Below are positions 26,758-37,462 of a stretch of DNA of 64,000 nt, piece by piece (position 1 is the first letter of the stretch; every line of letters begins with the position of its first letter). The DNA comes from Sphingopyxis sp. JAI108 (GTDB taxonomy: Bacteria; Pseudomonadota; Alphaproteobacteria; Sphingomonadales; Sphingomonadaceae): positions 62,001-126,000 of the forward strand of contig NZ_JACCCJ010000001.1 of the NCBI RefSeq assembly GCF_013410105.1. The letters run 5' to 3'. Below the pieces are notes generated by a model, which saw only the letters and a program-made list of their open reading frames with translations, was not told where the DNA came from and searched no databases. Both the position numbers and the translations under genes were made by a program.

Positions 26758-27664
26758 GCTGCCCGATCCCGTCGTCTACGCGGTCCCGGCCTTCATCCTG
26801 TTGCTGATCGCCGAGATGATCGTCTCGCTGCGCAAGGACAGGAGCCGGTACGAGGCGCGCGATACGCTGACGTCGCTGATGCTCGGGACAGTGAGCCAGA
26901 TTGCGGGTGCGCTCGTCGGCGCGGCGGTGATCGGCATGTCGGTGTGGGTGTACCAGTTCCATCTGTTCGACATCGGGATCGAGTTCAGCCGCTGGTGGTG
27001 GGCGTGGATCCTCTGCTTTTTCCTCGACGACCTCGCCTATTACGCCTTCCACCGCAGCGCGCACCGCGTGCGCTGGTTCTGGGCGAGCCATGTCATCCAC
27101 CACAGCAGCCAGCATTATAATCTCTCGACCGCGCTCAGGCAGACGTGGACGGGCTTTTTCAGCCTGACCTTCCTGTTTCGCATGCCGCTGTTCCTGATCG
27201 GCTTTCCGCCCGCGATGGTTTTTTTCTGCGCGGGGCTGAACCTGATCTACCAGTTCTGGATCCATACCGAGGCGATCAAGCGGCTGCCCCGATGGTTCGA
27301 GGCGGTGATGAACACGCCGTCGCACCACCGCGTCCACCATGGCGTCAATCCGCGCTATCTCGACGCCAATTATGCCGGGGTCTTCATCATCTGGGACAAG
27401 ATGTTCGGCAGCTTCGTCCCCGAGCGCGACGACGAGCCGGTGCGATACGGCATCGTCAAGCAACTCGGCAGCTTCAACATATTGTGGGCCGCGGTGCATG
27501 AGTGGGTCGGGATCGCGAAGGATGTGTGGAGCGCGCCGTGGAAGCACAAGCTATCCTATATGTGGCGCGAACCCGGCTGGAGCCACGACGGCAGCCGCGC
27601 GACCAGCGCGATGATCAAGGAACGCTGGGCGGCGGGACGGCCGATGGAAGAGCCGGCGGAATAA
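26750..27664 (+). CDS. Fatty acid hydroxylase / sterol desaturase family membrane protein
   Basis: A 304-residue integral membrane di-iron oxygenase. The His-box motifs are [20 protein letters not shown] and HHRVHH, separated by hydrophobic helices, as in ERG3/carotenoid hydroxylase relatives. It should hydroxylate or desaturate a lipid, but the substrate is unknown. I chose the GTG at 26750 because AGAGG lies 9 bases before it; a TTG six bases earlier is too close to that site. A family B repeat follows directly. Confidence 0.88.
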   Translation: MPELPDPVVYAVPAFILLLIAEMIVSLRKDRSRYEARDTLTSLMLGTVSQIAGALVGAAVIGMSVWVYQFHLFDIGIEFSRWWWAWILCFFLDDLAYYAFHRSAHRVRWFWASHVIHHSSQHYNLSTALRQTWTGFFSLTFLFRMPLFLIGFPPAMVFFCAGLNLIYQFWIHTEAIKRLPRWFEAVMNTPSHHRVHHGVNPRYLDANYAGVFIIWDKMFGSFVPERDDEPVRYGIVKQLGSFNILWAAVHEWVGIAKDVWSAPWKHKLSYMWREPGWSHDGSRATSAMIKERWAAGRPMEEPAE

Positions 27665-27671
27665 TTTTCGC

Positions 27672-27751
27672 CGTCATTGCGAGGAGCCGAAGGCGACGCG
27701 GCAATCCAGAGTCGGCGCAATCCGCTCTGGCTTCGCTCCGCTCCCAATGAC
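27672..27751. repeat. Palindromic repeat family B
   Basis: CGTCATTGCGAGGAGC at the left and GCTCCGCTCCCAATGAC at the right, with CAATCCAGAG / CGCTCTGG inner arms, give an 80-base element able to fold into a long hairpin. It starts just after the sterol-desaturase stop. Confidence 0.75.
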
Positions 27752-27842
27752 AAGCTTTTGGCAGCTTGCTTCGCCGCCTAATGACATTCATGTAAGCATC
27801 CGGGCGACCGCCGGCAGGCGGCGCGAGGGAGAGTCGCGAAAC

Positions 27843-29429
27843 ATGGATCAGTTCGACATCATCGTCATCGGCGGCGGCAGCGCGGGGAGCGCGGCTGCGG
27901 GGCGGCTGGCCGAGGACGGCAAGCGCACCGTCTGCCTCGTCGAAGCGGGCGGGCACAACGACACGGTGCGCGTCAAGACGCCGGGCTTCATGCCCTTCAT
28001 CCCCAAATCGTCGAACTATCGCTATGACACCGTGCCGCAGTCGGGGTTGAACGGCCGGATCGGTTATCAGCCGCGCGGGCGCGGGCTCGGCGGGTCGAGC
28101 GCGATCAATGCGATGGTCTATATCCGCGGCCATGCCTTCGATTACGACCAGTGGGCCGCGCTCGGCGCGAGCGGCTGGAGCTACGCCGACGTGCTGCCCT
28201 TCTTCAAGCGCAGCGAGGGCAATGAACGGGGGGGCGACGAATTTCACGGCGCCGACGGGCCGCTCAATGTCATGGACCAGCGCTGGCCGAATGTGACGAG
28301 CCGGCGTTTCGTCGAGAGCGCAGCGGCGCTGCAACTGCCGCGCACCGCCGATTTCAATCAACCCAACAACGAAGGCTTCGGTCTCTATCAGGTGACGCAA
28401 AAGGGCGGCGAACGCTGGTCGGCGGCGCGCGCCTATGTCGAGCCCCTGCGCGGGCGTGGCAATTTCGCGGTGCGCACCGGCGCGCTGGTCGAGAAGATCC
28501 TGATCGAGGACGGGCGCGCGACCGGGGTGGTGATCCGCCGCGGTTCAAAGCGTGAGACGCTGCGCGCGCGCGGCGGCGTGGTGCTGTCGGCGGGGGCCTT
28601 CAACAGCCCGCAGATTTTGATGCTGTCGGGGATCGGCCCCGCGGCCCAGCTCAAGGACAAGGGCGTCGAGGTGGTCGCCGACCGCAAAGGTGTCGGCGCG
28701 AACCTGCAGGACCATATCGACTATGTGTCGAGCTGGGAGACGCGATCGACCGACCCGTTCGGCGACAGCGCGGGCGGCACATGGCGGATGGTCAAGGCGA
28801 TTTTCGAGCATCGCCGGCAGCGTAGCGGGATCATGACCACCTGCTTCGCCGAGGCGGGCGGTTTCTGGAAGTCGCACCCCGACCTCCCCGCGCCCGACAT
28901 CCAATATCATTTCGTCCCCGCGATGCTCGAGGATCATGGGCGCACCAAGGTAAAGGGGCACGGCTTTTCGTGCCATGCCTGCGTGCTGCGCCCCGAGAGC
29001 CGCGGGTCGGTGACGCTGGCGTCGGGCGATGCCGCCGCGGCGCCGCTGATCGACCCTGGCTTCCTGACCGACGAGCGCGACATGGCGACGTTGCGCGCCG
29101 GCGTGCGGATGATGCACCGCATCGCTGCAGCGCCGCCGCTGTCGGACTATGCCGGGGTCGACCGGCATCCGGTGAATCTCGACGACGATGCGGCGCTGGA
29201 CGCGTTGATTCGGTCGCGGGCCGACACCGTCTACCATCCCGTCGGGACGTGCCGGATGGGGAGCGATGCCGAGGCGGTGGTTGATCCGGCGCTCAAGCTC
29301 AACGGTGTCGAAGGGCTGTGGGTCGCCGATGCGAGCATCATGCCGCGGCTGGTGTCGGGCAATACGAACGCGCCGAGTATCATGATCGGCGAGCGGGCGG
29401 CGGATTTCGTGAAGGCGGCTTTGGCATAG
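27843..29429 (+). CDS. GMC-family FAD-dependent oxidoreductase (choline/alcohol dehydrogenase-like)
   Basis: A 528-residue flavoenzyme. The N-terminal FAD-binding [22 protein letters not shown] is clear, as are [16 protein letters not shown] (GMC signature 1) and [16 protein letters not shown] (signature 2). The C-terminal catalytic region keeps [13 protein letters not shown] and [16 protein letters not shown], including the active-site His and Asn. No signal peptide, so cytosolic. The acceptor and alcohol are unknown. GGGAG precedes the ATG at 27843. The gene ends inside a family A variant repeat. Confidence 0.92.
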   Translation: MDQFDIIVIGGGSAGSAAAGRLAEDGKRTVCLVEAGGHNDTVRVKTPGFMPFIPKSSNYRYDTVPQSGLNGRIGYQPRGRGLGGSSAINAMVYIRGHAFDYDQWAALGASGWSYADVLPFFKRSEGNERGGDEFHGADGPLNVMDQRWPNVTSRRFVESAAALQLPRTADFNQPNNEGFGLYQVTQKGGERWSAARAYVEPLRGRGNFAVRTGALVEKILIEDGRATGVVIRRGSKRETLRARGGVVLSAGAFNSPQILMLSGIGPAAQLKDKGVEVVADRKGVGANLQDHIDYVSSWETRSTDPFGDSAGGTWRMVKAIFEHRRQRSGIMTTCFAEAGGFWKSHPDLPAPDIQYHFVPAMLEDHGRTKVKGHGFSCHACVLRPESRGSVTLASGDAAAAPLIDPGFLTDERDMATLRAGVRMMHRIAAAPPLSDYAGVDRHPVNLDDDAALDALIRSRADTVYHPVGTCRMGSDAEAVVDPALKLNGVEGLWVADASIMPRLVSGNTNAPSIMIGERAADFVKAALA

Positions 29430-29503
29430 TGACACCCGGCGAAAGCCGGGGGCCCCTGCGATGTAGCGCCAGCCTTCTGGCCCCGGCTTTCGCCGGATGT
29501 CAC
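29430..29503. repeat. Palindromic repeat, family A variant
   Basis: TGACACCCGGCGAAAGCCGG at the left and CCGGCTTTCGCCGGATGTCA at the right make a clear inverted repeat between two convergent genes. The stop codon of the - strand regulator (29500-29502) lies inside it. The core differs from family A (GCGAAAGC instead of ACTTGATC) but the outer layout is the same. Confidence 0.75.
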
Positions 29504-30048
29504 CAGGTGCAAGCCTCCGCCAGCACCCTTCCAGTCCGCGTCAGTTCATAGCGACTCGCCGGCGGGCGCAGGTCGAGCACTTCGCGCGACACCAGCCCAT
29601 GCTTGCCCAGCGCCGTCAGCCCCTGAGACAAGGCGCGGGGCGTTGCCGGGGCGAGCAGGCGCGACAGCGCGTTGAAGCGGTCGTGCCCGGCGCCGATTCC
29701 GGCGACGAGCGGCAGGCCCCAGCGCGTCGCGGCGCCGCGAGGCAGGCCGATTTCCCGCTGCGCTACGGCGATCGCGGCGGCGCGCGCGGCTGCGGCCCGC
29801 CCTTTTTCGGTGAGGATATATTCGGGCCGCAGCGGGTGGCCGTGGCCGGGGTTGCGCTGCACCCAGCCGATCCTTGCCGCAGCATCGAGCGTGCGTGCGC
29901 AGCTGTCGCGCGACAGCCCGAGCCGGTGGATCAGCTCGACGAAGCGTGCGCCCTTGTGCGCCGCGAGGTCGGCGAGCAGCGGCACCAGCCAGCGGTGGCT
30001 GCCAAGCTCGACAAGCAGGGGATCGGGTGTGCTTGACTGCATTTGCAA
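29500..30048 (-). CDS. Winged-helix transcriptional regulator with two HTH-like halves
   Basis: A 182-residue protein. The N-terminal half (SHRWLVPLLADLAAHKGARFVELIHRLGLSRDSCARTLDAAARIGWVQRNPGHGHPLRPEYILT) has the HxlR/MarR helix-turn-helix and wing. The second half repeats the pattern (ATPRALSQGLTALGKHGLVSREVLDLRPPASRYELT), so it looks like a fused tandem HxlR-type regulator. The start is MQMQ at 30048 or MQSS at 30042. It is divergent from a VOC-family gene, the likely target. Confidence 0.75.
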   Translation of the reverse strand: MQMQSSTPDPLLVELGSHRWLVPLLADLAAHKGARFVELIHRLGLSRDSCARTLDAAARIGWVQRNPGHGHPLRPEYILTEKGRAAAARAAAIAVAQREIGLPRGAATRWGLPLVAGIGAGHDRFNALSRLLAPATPRALSQGLTALGKHGLVSREVLDLRPPASRYELTRTGRVLAEACTW

Positions 30049-30137
30049 CTAACTATACAAACCAGATCATCGAGGCAAGCGATTTGGGGTGCGGCATGGC
30101 TTGCCGTGCCGGTCGGCTGGCGGTCAGGGAGGAAGCT

Positions 30138-30512
30138 ATGGCGCTTGAGATCGGGTCGGAACTCACCTGTTCGATGGGGGTCAGGGACATGACCGCATCG
30201 ATCGCATGGTATGAGCGGGTGATGTTGTGCGAGCTGCTCTACCGCGCCGACGAGATCGGCTGGTGCGAGCTGAAGACCCCGATGACGGGGGTCAATATCG
30301 GGCTCAGCCAAATCGAAAATGTGGTGCAGGGCGGCGGCGCGACCAATGTGTTCGAGGTCGCCGATATCGAGGCAGCGAAAGCGCATCTCGACGCCGAGGG
30401 CGTAAAGCAGGACGGCGATATCCAGCATATACCGGGGTTGGTGAAGCTGCTCACCTTTTACGACCCCGACGGCAACGCCTTCATGTTCTCACAATCCGAG
30501 ATCGCGCCATGA
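30138..30512 (+). CDS. VOC superfamily (glyoxalase/bleomycin resistance-like) protein
   Basis: A 124-residue single VOC domain: LTCSMGVRDMTASIAWYERVMLCELLYR at the start and LLTFYDPDGNAFMFSQ at the end, with the C-terminal metal-site region. Family members include dioxygenases, lyases and resistance proteins; the substrate cannot be told. AGGGAGGA sits 5 bases before the ATG at 30138. It is divergent from the tandem winged-helix regulator and coupled to the following gene (ATGA). Confidence 0.82.
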   Translation: MALEIGSELTCSMGVRDMTASIAWYERVMLCELLYRADEIGWCELKTPMTGVNIGLSQIENVVQGGGATNVFEVADIEAAKAHLDAEGVKQDGDIQHIPGLVKLLTFYDPDGNAFMFSQSEIAP

Positions 30513-30988
30513 TGCGGCTTGGGTGGGCCGCGGCGGCGCTGCTCGCGCCCGCCGGGCCCGCCGTCGAGGCGCCTTCGCTCGCTGCCTGGCATGGCAGCTG
30601 GGTCGGAGAGGGCGAGGCGTTCGGCAAGCCCGCGACCGCGACGCTCGAAATCGCACCGGACGCGGGCGGCGCGACGGTGCTGGCCTATCGTCTGAGCATC
30701 GCCGGGACGCCGTCCGTCATCTATGCGGCCAACGCGACCTATGCCTTTGATGCCGAGGGGCGGTTGTACGGGAAATGGACCGACGACACGGGCCGAACGC
30801 GCGCGATCGCGGGCGGAGTGAATGCGGCGAAATGGTGGACACATTGGGGCAGCGCCGATGTCGAGATCGGCCGGTCGGCCTATGTCCTTGAAGAGGACGG
30901 AAGACTCGTTGTCAGCGATTCGATTCTGCAGGACGACGGCAATTGGCGCGTCTTCGCCATGCTGCGCTACACGCGCAAAACCCCGTGA
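30509..30988 (+). CDS. Hypothetical secreted protein
   Basis: A 159-residue protein with a signal peptide (MMRLGWAAAALLAPAGPAVEA) and a predicted beta-rich domain that starts WHGSWVGEGEAFGKPATATLEI and resembles small lipocalin-like or DUF1579-type folds. That resemblance is weak. Because it is coupled to the VOC gene, it probably acts in the same response. A ten-base-pair hairpin follows about 45 bases later, but its T-run serves the opposite strand. Confidence 0.65.
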   Translation: MMRLGWAAAALLAPAGPAVEAPSLAAWHGSWVGEGEAFGKPATATLEIAPDAGGATVLAYRLSIAGTPSVIYAANATYAFDAEGRLYGKWTDDTGRTRAIAGGVNAAKWWTHWGSADVEIGRSAYVLEEDGRLVVSDSILQDDGNWRVFAMLRYTRKTP

Positions 30989-31023
30989 AACTGCCATTTT
31001 CAGGCAATATTCCTGTCGCGCAC

Positions 31024-31057
31024 AAAAAAAAGAGGGCCGGGACTTGCGTCCCGGCCC
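31024..31057 (-). terminator. Rho-independent terminator, - strand
   Basis: GGGCCGGGAC (31034-31043), loop TTGC, GTCCCGGCCC (31048-31057). On the - strand the stem is followed by CTC and eight T residues. It would stop leftward transcripts from the TonB receptor gene that escape the nearer hairpin. Confidence 0.8.
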
Positions 31058-31140
31058 AGCCTTTCAGGCTCTCCCCTCCTGAAACTGTTGACCCAATGAA
31101 TGCCATATTAATGTCATGTTGGAAAGGCTAAAATTGCGGC

Positions 31141-31167
31141 AATGCTGCACAAAATTTGTGCAGCATT
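31141..31167. repeat. 27-base palindrome in a convergent spacer
   Basis: AATGCTGCACAAA (31141-31153), one central A, and TTTGTGCAGCATT (31155-31167) are perfect 13-base inverted arms. There is no T-run on either side, so it is not a standard terminator. It lies between two convergent genes and between two terminators. The function is unknown. Confidence 0.85.
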
Positions 31168-31175
31168 TCAGCGCG

Positions 31176-31213
31176 AAAAAGGGGCCGCGTTGCGGTCGCG
31201 CCCGACCCCCTTT
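31176..31213 (-). terminator. Probable terminator after the TonB receptor gene
   Basis: Read on the - strand, AAAGGGG and CCCCTTTTT bracket an imperfect GC-rich stem about 7 bases after the receptor stop codon. The inner stem is interrupted, so strength is uncertain. Confidence 0.55.
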
Positions 31214-31219
31214 CCACTC

Positions 31220-33610
31220 TTAAAAGCCCTTTCGTACCGTGACGCCGAAGGTGCGCGGCTGGTTCGTCGCAAAGCCGAGCCGCGCCCGCCCGCCGCGTTC
31301 GCGGTCGAAGGCGAGCAGCGCATTTTCGTCGAACAGATTGTTCACATAGACCGAGATTTCGAGTTCGTCCGGAAACTCGATCCCCGCGCCGAGATTGACC
31401 AGCTGATAGTCGGGCAGCTTGAGGTCCAGCGTCGTCGCCGACCCGATCGGCGCGCCGCCGAAGGTGAAGCCGTGCACGAAAGTCCGCGGGTTGTTCTCCT
31501 GGTCGCCCGGCTGGGTATAGCGGCTGCCGACATGCTGGAAGGAGGCGGTGACGAAGGCGTTGGTGTCCGACGAGGGATCGATCGGGAAGCTGTAGGTCGC
31601 GTTCGCCGACATCTGGAACTTCGGTACCGAGGGCAGGCGGTTGCCGTCACGGATACCCTCGATCACCGTGCCGTTCGGGCGCGTCAGCGTCGAGTCGAAC
31701 TCAGCCTCGACATAGCTGCCCGACAATCCGAGATCGAGCCCGGTGACGGGGCTCGCCGACAGCTCGAATTCGAGCCCCATCGTATGCGCGTCGGCGTTGA
31801 ACACGATGCGCGACGAGCAACTGCCGGCGTCGGCGGTGACCTGCAGATTGTTGATCTTCGTATAGAAGCCGGCGGCGTTGAACGTGATGCCGCCGAACTG
31901 CGCCTTCACCCCGCCTTCGTAGTTCCACAGCGTTTCGTCGTCGTAGCGCGGCCGGCCGCCAAACGTCTCCGCGTCGGGGCCGTTCGGCACGCCGCCGTCG
32001 CAGAGCGGCAGGTTCAGCGGGTCGTTGACGCCGCCGAGGCGGAAACCCTTCGACGCCTGCGCGTTCAGCGTGATGCCGTCGGCGACGTCGTAGCTCAAGA
32101 GAAGGCGCGGCGAAAAGCCGGTCGACGAGGTCTTGTCGCGGTCGTTGTCGCCGTTCGTGAACAGTCCTCCCGATACGAAGCGGCGCGTTTCGTCGAAGGC
32201 ATAATAGCGCCCGCCCACCGTCGCGGTGAGGCGCTCGGTGAAATCATAGCTGACCTCGCCGAAGATCGCTATTTGCGACAGGTCATAGGGGATGTCGGCA
32301 TTGTACGGTGAATTGGGGCCGAACCCGTTCGCCACCGCCGCAGAGGTTCCGTCGCCAAGCGTCGCATCGGTGACGGCATCGTAGCCCGGTGTCGGCAGGC
32401 GCTGCGTATAGTCGCGTTTGACGTTGGCATAATAGCCGCCGATCAGCCACTGGAAGGGACCGGTGCCGGCGGAGTTCACGCGCACTTCCTGCGTGAACTG
32501 CTTGACGCCGGTCGTGTCGACGAGGTTCGACGGGAGCAGGATGCCCGCGTCGGGGAAGCCGAGGTCGGCCGACACGCTGCCGGTGAGCGCGCTCGCATCG
32601 CGGCTGACGAGGATGTCGCGATCGGTATAGCTCGTGACCGAGGTCAGGCCGATCGTATCGCCGGCATAGTTCATCGTGAGGTCGAAAAGCTTGACCTCGT
32701 CCTCGAACGCTTCGTCGAGGAGCAGATATTGCTGGCGCTCGTCGAAGGTCACCTGCGGCCGCGTCGTCGTGAACGGGTTGGCGAAAAGGTTATAGACCTC
32801 CTGCCGGTTGAAACCGTCGGTGGTCACCTTCTGATAGACGAAGCGCGGGGTGATCGAGAGATTCTCGGCGGGTTCCCAGCGGAGCGACACGCGCCCGCCA
32901 TAGCGTTCGCCGTCGTTGACATCCTCGGTCACGCCGCCGCCCTCGCGCAGCGCGTCGATGAAGCCGCCGTATCGCGTGTAATAGCCGACCGCGCGCATCG
33001 CGAGATTGGAACTGAGCGGCAGGTTGATCGCGCCCTTGAGGTGTCCGCCGAAATCGTCGCCGTCGACGAGATTCACATTGCCCTCGACCTTGCCCTCGAC
33101 GCGGTCCGTGGTCGGCTGGTTGGTGATGTAGCGCAGCGTGCCGCCGACCGAACCCGAGCCGAAGAGCGTGCCCTGCGGCCCGCGCAGTGTCTCGACGCGG
33201 TTCAAATCGAACAGGTCGAGGTCGGGGGTGAAGAGTGAGAGCGAGACGACAGATTCGTCGAGATAGACGCCGACCTGTTCCTTGACGCCTGGCTGGTCGC
33301 GCGCGATCTGGCCCGCCGAAACGCCGCGCACCGACACCTGGCTCTGCCCGGGGCCGAGGTTTTGAACGGTCAGGCCCGCGACATTGCGCGACAGATCCTC
33401 GATCGTGCTGGCGTTGGCGCGTTCGATCGCCTGCTCGGTCTGGGCGTTGATCGAAAAGGGAACGTCCTGAAGGCTCGCGTCGCGTTTGGTGGCGGTGACG
33501 ATGATCTCATTGCCGTCGTAGCCGCCCGAAGTCGCGTCCTGCGCCGCTGCCGGGGTGCCTGCGAGCGCAAGGCACGACAAGCCCGCGAGCAAAGATGCTC
33601 GGTTGTTCAT
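31220..33610 (-). CDS. TonB-dependent outer-membrane receptor
   Basis: A 796-residue receptor that imports a ligand across the outer membrane with energy from TonB-ExbBD. A signal peptide (LLAGLSCLALAGTPAAAQ) is followed by a TonB-box-like segment NEIIVTATKRDASLQDVP, then the plug (LSRNVAGLTVQNLGPGQSQVSVRG; VETLRGPQGTLFGSGSVGGTLRY), then a 22-strand barrel ending in the aromatic residue GVTVRKGF. AGGAGGATTATC precedes the ATG at 33610. It belongs to the sphingomonad group of organic-substrate receptors (iron-siderophore function is not indicated). The ligand is unknown. Confidence 0.93.
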   Translation of the reverse strand: MNNRASLLAGLSCLALAGTPAAAQDATSGGYDGNEIIVTATKRDASLQDVPFSINAQTEQAIERANASTIEDLSRNVAGLTVQNLGPGQSQVSVRGVSAGQIARDQPGVKEQVGVYLDESVVSLSLFTPDLDLFDLNRVETLRGPQGTLFGSGSVGGTLRYITNQPTTDRVEGKVEGNVNLVDGDDFGGHLKGAINLPLSSNLAMRAVGYYTRYGGFIDALREGGGVTEDVNDGERYGGRVSLRWEPAENLSITPRFVYQKVTTDGFNRQEVYNLFANPFTTTRPQVTFDERQQYLLLDEAFEDEVKLFDLTMNYAGDTIGLTSVTSYTDRDILVSRDASALTGSVSADLGFPDAGILLPSNLVDTTGVKQFTQEVRVNSAGTGPFQWLIGGYYANVKRDYTQRLPTPGYDAVTDATLGDGTSAAVANGFGPNSPYNADIPYDLSQIAIFGEVSYDFTERLTATVGGRYYAFDETRRFVSGGLFTNGDNDRDKTSSTGFSPRLLLSYDVADGITLNAQASKGFRLGGVNDPLNLPLCDGGVPNGPDAETFGGRPRYDDETLWNYEGGVKAQFGGITFNAAGFYTKINNLQVTADAGSCSSRIVFNADAHTMGLEFELSASPVTGLDLGLSGSYVEAEFDSTLTRPNGTVIEGIRDGNRLPSVPKFQMSANATYSFPIDPSSDTNAFVTASFQHVGSRYTQPGDQENNPRTFVHGFTFGGAPIGSATTLDLKLPDYQLVNLGAGIEFPDELEISVYVNNLFDENALLAFDRERGGRARLGFATNQPRTFGVTVRKGF

Positions 33611-33700
33611 GATAATCCTCCTCCTGGTGGCCAATCTTCGCTGGTCCGTCCGGGAGGGTGCGCCTCTTGCGGGTGATCTGCAATGGGGGACGATTCGCAC

Positions 33701-33713
33701 GTAATAAAATTAC
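33701..33713. promoter_or_regulatory. Inverted repeat upstream of the TonB receptor gene
   Basis: GTAAT-AAA-ATTAC is a perfect five-base-arm dyad about 90 bases before the receptor ATG, in an otherwise GC-rich region. Its position suits a promoter or operator; the binding protein is unknown. Confidence 0.4.
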
Positions 33714-33741
33714 TCTGACCTGTTGCGTCGTAGCCACAGTC

Positions 33742-33788
33742 AAAAAAACGGCCGGAACGTCGGTTCAGGGCCCGTGGCCCTTCCGGCC
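33742..33788 (-). terminator. Second tandem terminator after amtB
   Basis: GGCCGGAA (33750-33757) pairs with TTCCGGCC (33781-33788) around an inner GGGCC/GGCCC stem. On the - strand seven T residues follow. It backs up the terminator at 33795. Confidence 0.75.
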
Positions 33789-33794
33789 ACAACC

Positions 33795-33824
33795 AAAAAA
33801 AAGGCCGGGACATCGGTCCCGGCC
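33795..33824 (-). terminator. First tandem terminator after amtB
   Basis: GGCCGGGAC (33803-33811), loop ATCG, GTCCCGGCC (33816-33824), followed on the - strand by eight T residues. The stem is nearly identical to the one at 31034-31057. It should end the glnK-amtB transcript. Confidence 0.85.
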
Positions 33825-33906
33825 AGTGGTTCGCAGGAGGAACCCGGTGAGGATCCCGCCGCCGTTTGAAAGGAGAGAGACGTGCGGCGACGGGTATCCT
33901 GTCTCG

Positions 33907-35271
<1,365 letters not shown>

Positions 35272-35288
35272 AGTTTCCCCCTTCGTCA

Positions 35289-35699
<411 letters not shown>

Positions 35700-35797
35700 T
35701 TAACATTTTGTGACGGTATTGGAGTCGCCGACGCGCCAGATCGTGCGTTTGATGGGCAGGAAAGGCAGGGTCATGCCTAAATTTTAGGCAAAGATTG

Positions 35798-36496
35798 CTA
35801 TTTTGTTGCTCTGAACCGGGCCCAGATCGGCAGATGGTCGGACGCGCGCGCGGCGAGCGCGCTGCGGTGCACGCCCGCCTCGATCGCTTCGAGATCGGGC
35901 GAAGCGAAGATGCGGTCGAGCCGCGCGACGGGGCGGCGGCTGTGGAAGCTGTGGCCGGTGTCGACGGGGCGGTGATGCGCGCCGAAATCGGCAAGGCAGC
36001 CGCCGCTCGCGCGCCATTCGTTGCAGTCGCCCATCAGGATCGTCGGCAGGTCTTCGCCTTCGGCGACATGGTGCAGGATCGCGCGGGCCTGCTGGCGCCG
36101 CCGCAGCCCCGAAATGTCGAGGTGCATGCCGACGACGCGCAGCCGCGTGTCGCCGATGCGGATCGTCGCCGCGACCGCGCCGCGCGGCTCGAGGGTCGGC
36201 AGGTGAAGCGCGTGGCTTTCCTCGACCTCGGCGCCCTTGCGCACGAGGAGCGCATTGCCGTGCCAGCCGATCGCATAGGGGCGGCCGCTCAGGAGGTCGA
36301 CGGGGACATAGTCGCTATGGTCCTCGAACATGTGCGGCGGGATCGCGCTCGCGCGCGTGCCGAACCGGCGGTCGGCCTCCTGCAATGCGACGATATCGGC
36401 GTCGAGTTCGCCGAGCACCGATAGCACCCGGCCGGGGTCGCGGCGGCGATCGAGCCCGATGCCCTTGCGCATATTGTAACTGGCGACCTTGATCAT
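35798..36496 (-). CDS. Endonuclease/exonuclease/phosphatase family protein
   Basis: A 232-residue metal-dependent hydrolase of the DNase I/EEP fold. MIKVASYNMRKGIGLD (first strand with the conserved Asn), IVALQEADRRFG (catalytic Glu), GMHLDISGLRR, TILMGDCNEW (Asp-x-Asn) and ARASDHLPIWARFR (Ser-Asp-His) are all present. Members act on DNA, phospholipids or inositol phosphates; the substrate is unknown. I use the ATG at 36496; a GTG at 36511 would add five residues and neither has a strong ribosome site. Confidence 0.86.
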   Translation of the reverse strand: MIKVASYNMRKGIGLDRRRDPGRVLSVLGELDADIVALQEADRRFGTRASAIPPHMFEDHSDYVPVDLLSGRPYAIGWHGNALLVRKGAEVEESHALHLPTLEPRGAVAATIRIGDTRLRVVGMHLDISGLRRRQQARAILHHVAEGEDLPTILMGDCNEWRASGGCLADFGAHHRPVDTGHSFHSRRPVARLDRIFASPDLEAIEAGVHRSALAARASDHLPIWARFRATK

Positions 36497-36557
36497 GTTC
36501 GGCGTTTTCACAGGATTAGGGACGAACGGATGCGGGGTTGGTTGCGTTTTACAGGCT

Positions 36558-36639
36558 CGTCATTGCGAGCGGAGCGAAGCAATCCAGGGCGGCTTACGTC
36601 CCGCTGGATTGCCGCGTCGCTTCGCTCCTCGCAATGACG
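36558..36639. repeat. Palindromic repeat family B
   Basis: CGTCATTGCGAGCGGAGCGA at the left and TCGCTCCTCGCAATGACG at the right, with inner AATCCAG / CTGGATT arms, form an 82-base inverted repeat. It separates the EEP-family gene from the DUF2007 gene. Confidence 0.8.
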
Positions 36640-36658
36640 AAGTGAGGAAACCACGACT

Positions 36659-36871
36659 CTAGGGTGTGGTAAACTCGGCCATCAGCGCCTGCGCTTCGCT
36701 CAGATCCTCGTCGAGCACCATCACGCGCACGGGGATGAGCAGCCCGACGCTTTCGGCGATGTTCATGCCCGCATCGAAGCACACAGCGTGGACGCCGGCG
36801 CTTTCGAGCCGGCCGCGCAGCAGCTCGGCCTCCGCACCGTTGGGAAGACGCACCAGCTCGACCAGCGGCAT
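36659..36871 (-). CDS. DUF2007 small protein
   Basis: A 70-residue protein of the DUF2007 (putative signal-transducing, PII-like fold) family: VELVRLPNGAEAELLRGRLESAGVHAVCFDAGM followed by VRVMVLDEDLSEAQALM. The function is unknown. Its ATG shares one base with the stop of the upstream pyridoxamine-phosphate-oxidase-like gene (TGATG), so the two are coupled. Confidence 0.82.
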   Translation of the reverse strand: MPLVELVRLPNGAEAELLRGRLESAGVHAVCFDAGMNIAESVGLLIPVRVMVLDEDLSEAQALMAEFTTP

Positions 36872-37434
36872 CAGGCGTCGCCCGCGATGAAGCGGTCGGT
36901 CGGGCGCGTGGGCAGCCCGTCGATGCTTTGCGTGCGTCCCTTGAATTTTTCGACCCAGAGGTCGCGGTCGGCCTGACGGTGGTATTTCTGCAGCGTGTCG
37001 CGCTCATGCTGCAATTCCATCATCGGCACGCCCCAGCCGCAGCTCGTCTGCACGCTGTCGATATCGATCACGAAAATCTGGCGCGTGCCCGGAATCAGCG
37101 TGAAATGCGCCGCAAGCGCCTCCCACTCGGCATCCTGCGGCAGCACGGCGCGGCCGCGACCATAGATGCGCAGGATCAGCGCGCTGCGATCGAAGGCGCA
37201 GAACATGATCGTGATGCGGCCGTCAGCGGCGAGATGCGCGTGGGTCTCGTTCCCCGATCCGCCGAGGTCGAGATAGGCGACCCGCGTATCCGACAGGACG
37301 CGGAAGCTGTCGGCATAGCCCTTGGGCGACAGGTTGATGCGCGCATCGGCGGCGGCGGTCGCGGTGAAATAGACCGGCTGCCTTTCGATGAAGGCGATAT
37401 GCTTGTCGGTCAGCGTATCGGTGAATTCGGCCAT
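36871..37434 (-). CDS. Pyridoxamine 5'-phosphate oxidase-like FMN-binding protein
   Basis: A 187-residue split-barrel protein. FIERQPVYFTATAAADARINLSPKGY and RVAYLDLGGSGNETHAHLAADGRITIMFCAFDRSALILRIYGRGRAV are typical of this FMN- or F420-type split-barrel group, not of true PdxH, which has a distinct C-terminal domain. The reaction is unknown. The SCGWGVP motif near residue 130 is frequent in this subgroup. It is coupled to the DUF2007 gene downstream. Confidence 0.85.
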   Translation of the reverse strand: MAEFTDTLTDKHIAFIERQPVYFTATAAADARINLSPKGYADSFRVLSDTRVAYLDLGGSGNETHAHLAADGRITIMFCAFDRSALILRIYGRGRAVLPQDAEWEALAAHFTLIPGTRQIFVIDIDSVQTSCGWGVPMMELQHERDTLQKYHRQADRDLWVEKFKGRTQSIDGLPTRPTDRFIAGDA

Positions 37435-37462
37435 GGCTGATCTCCGTTTGCAGCCCGCCCTA

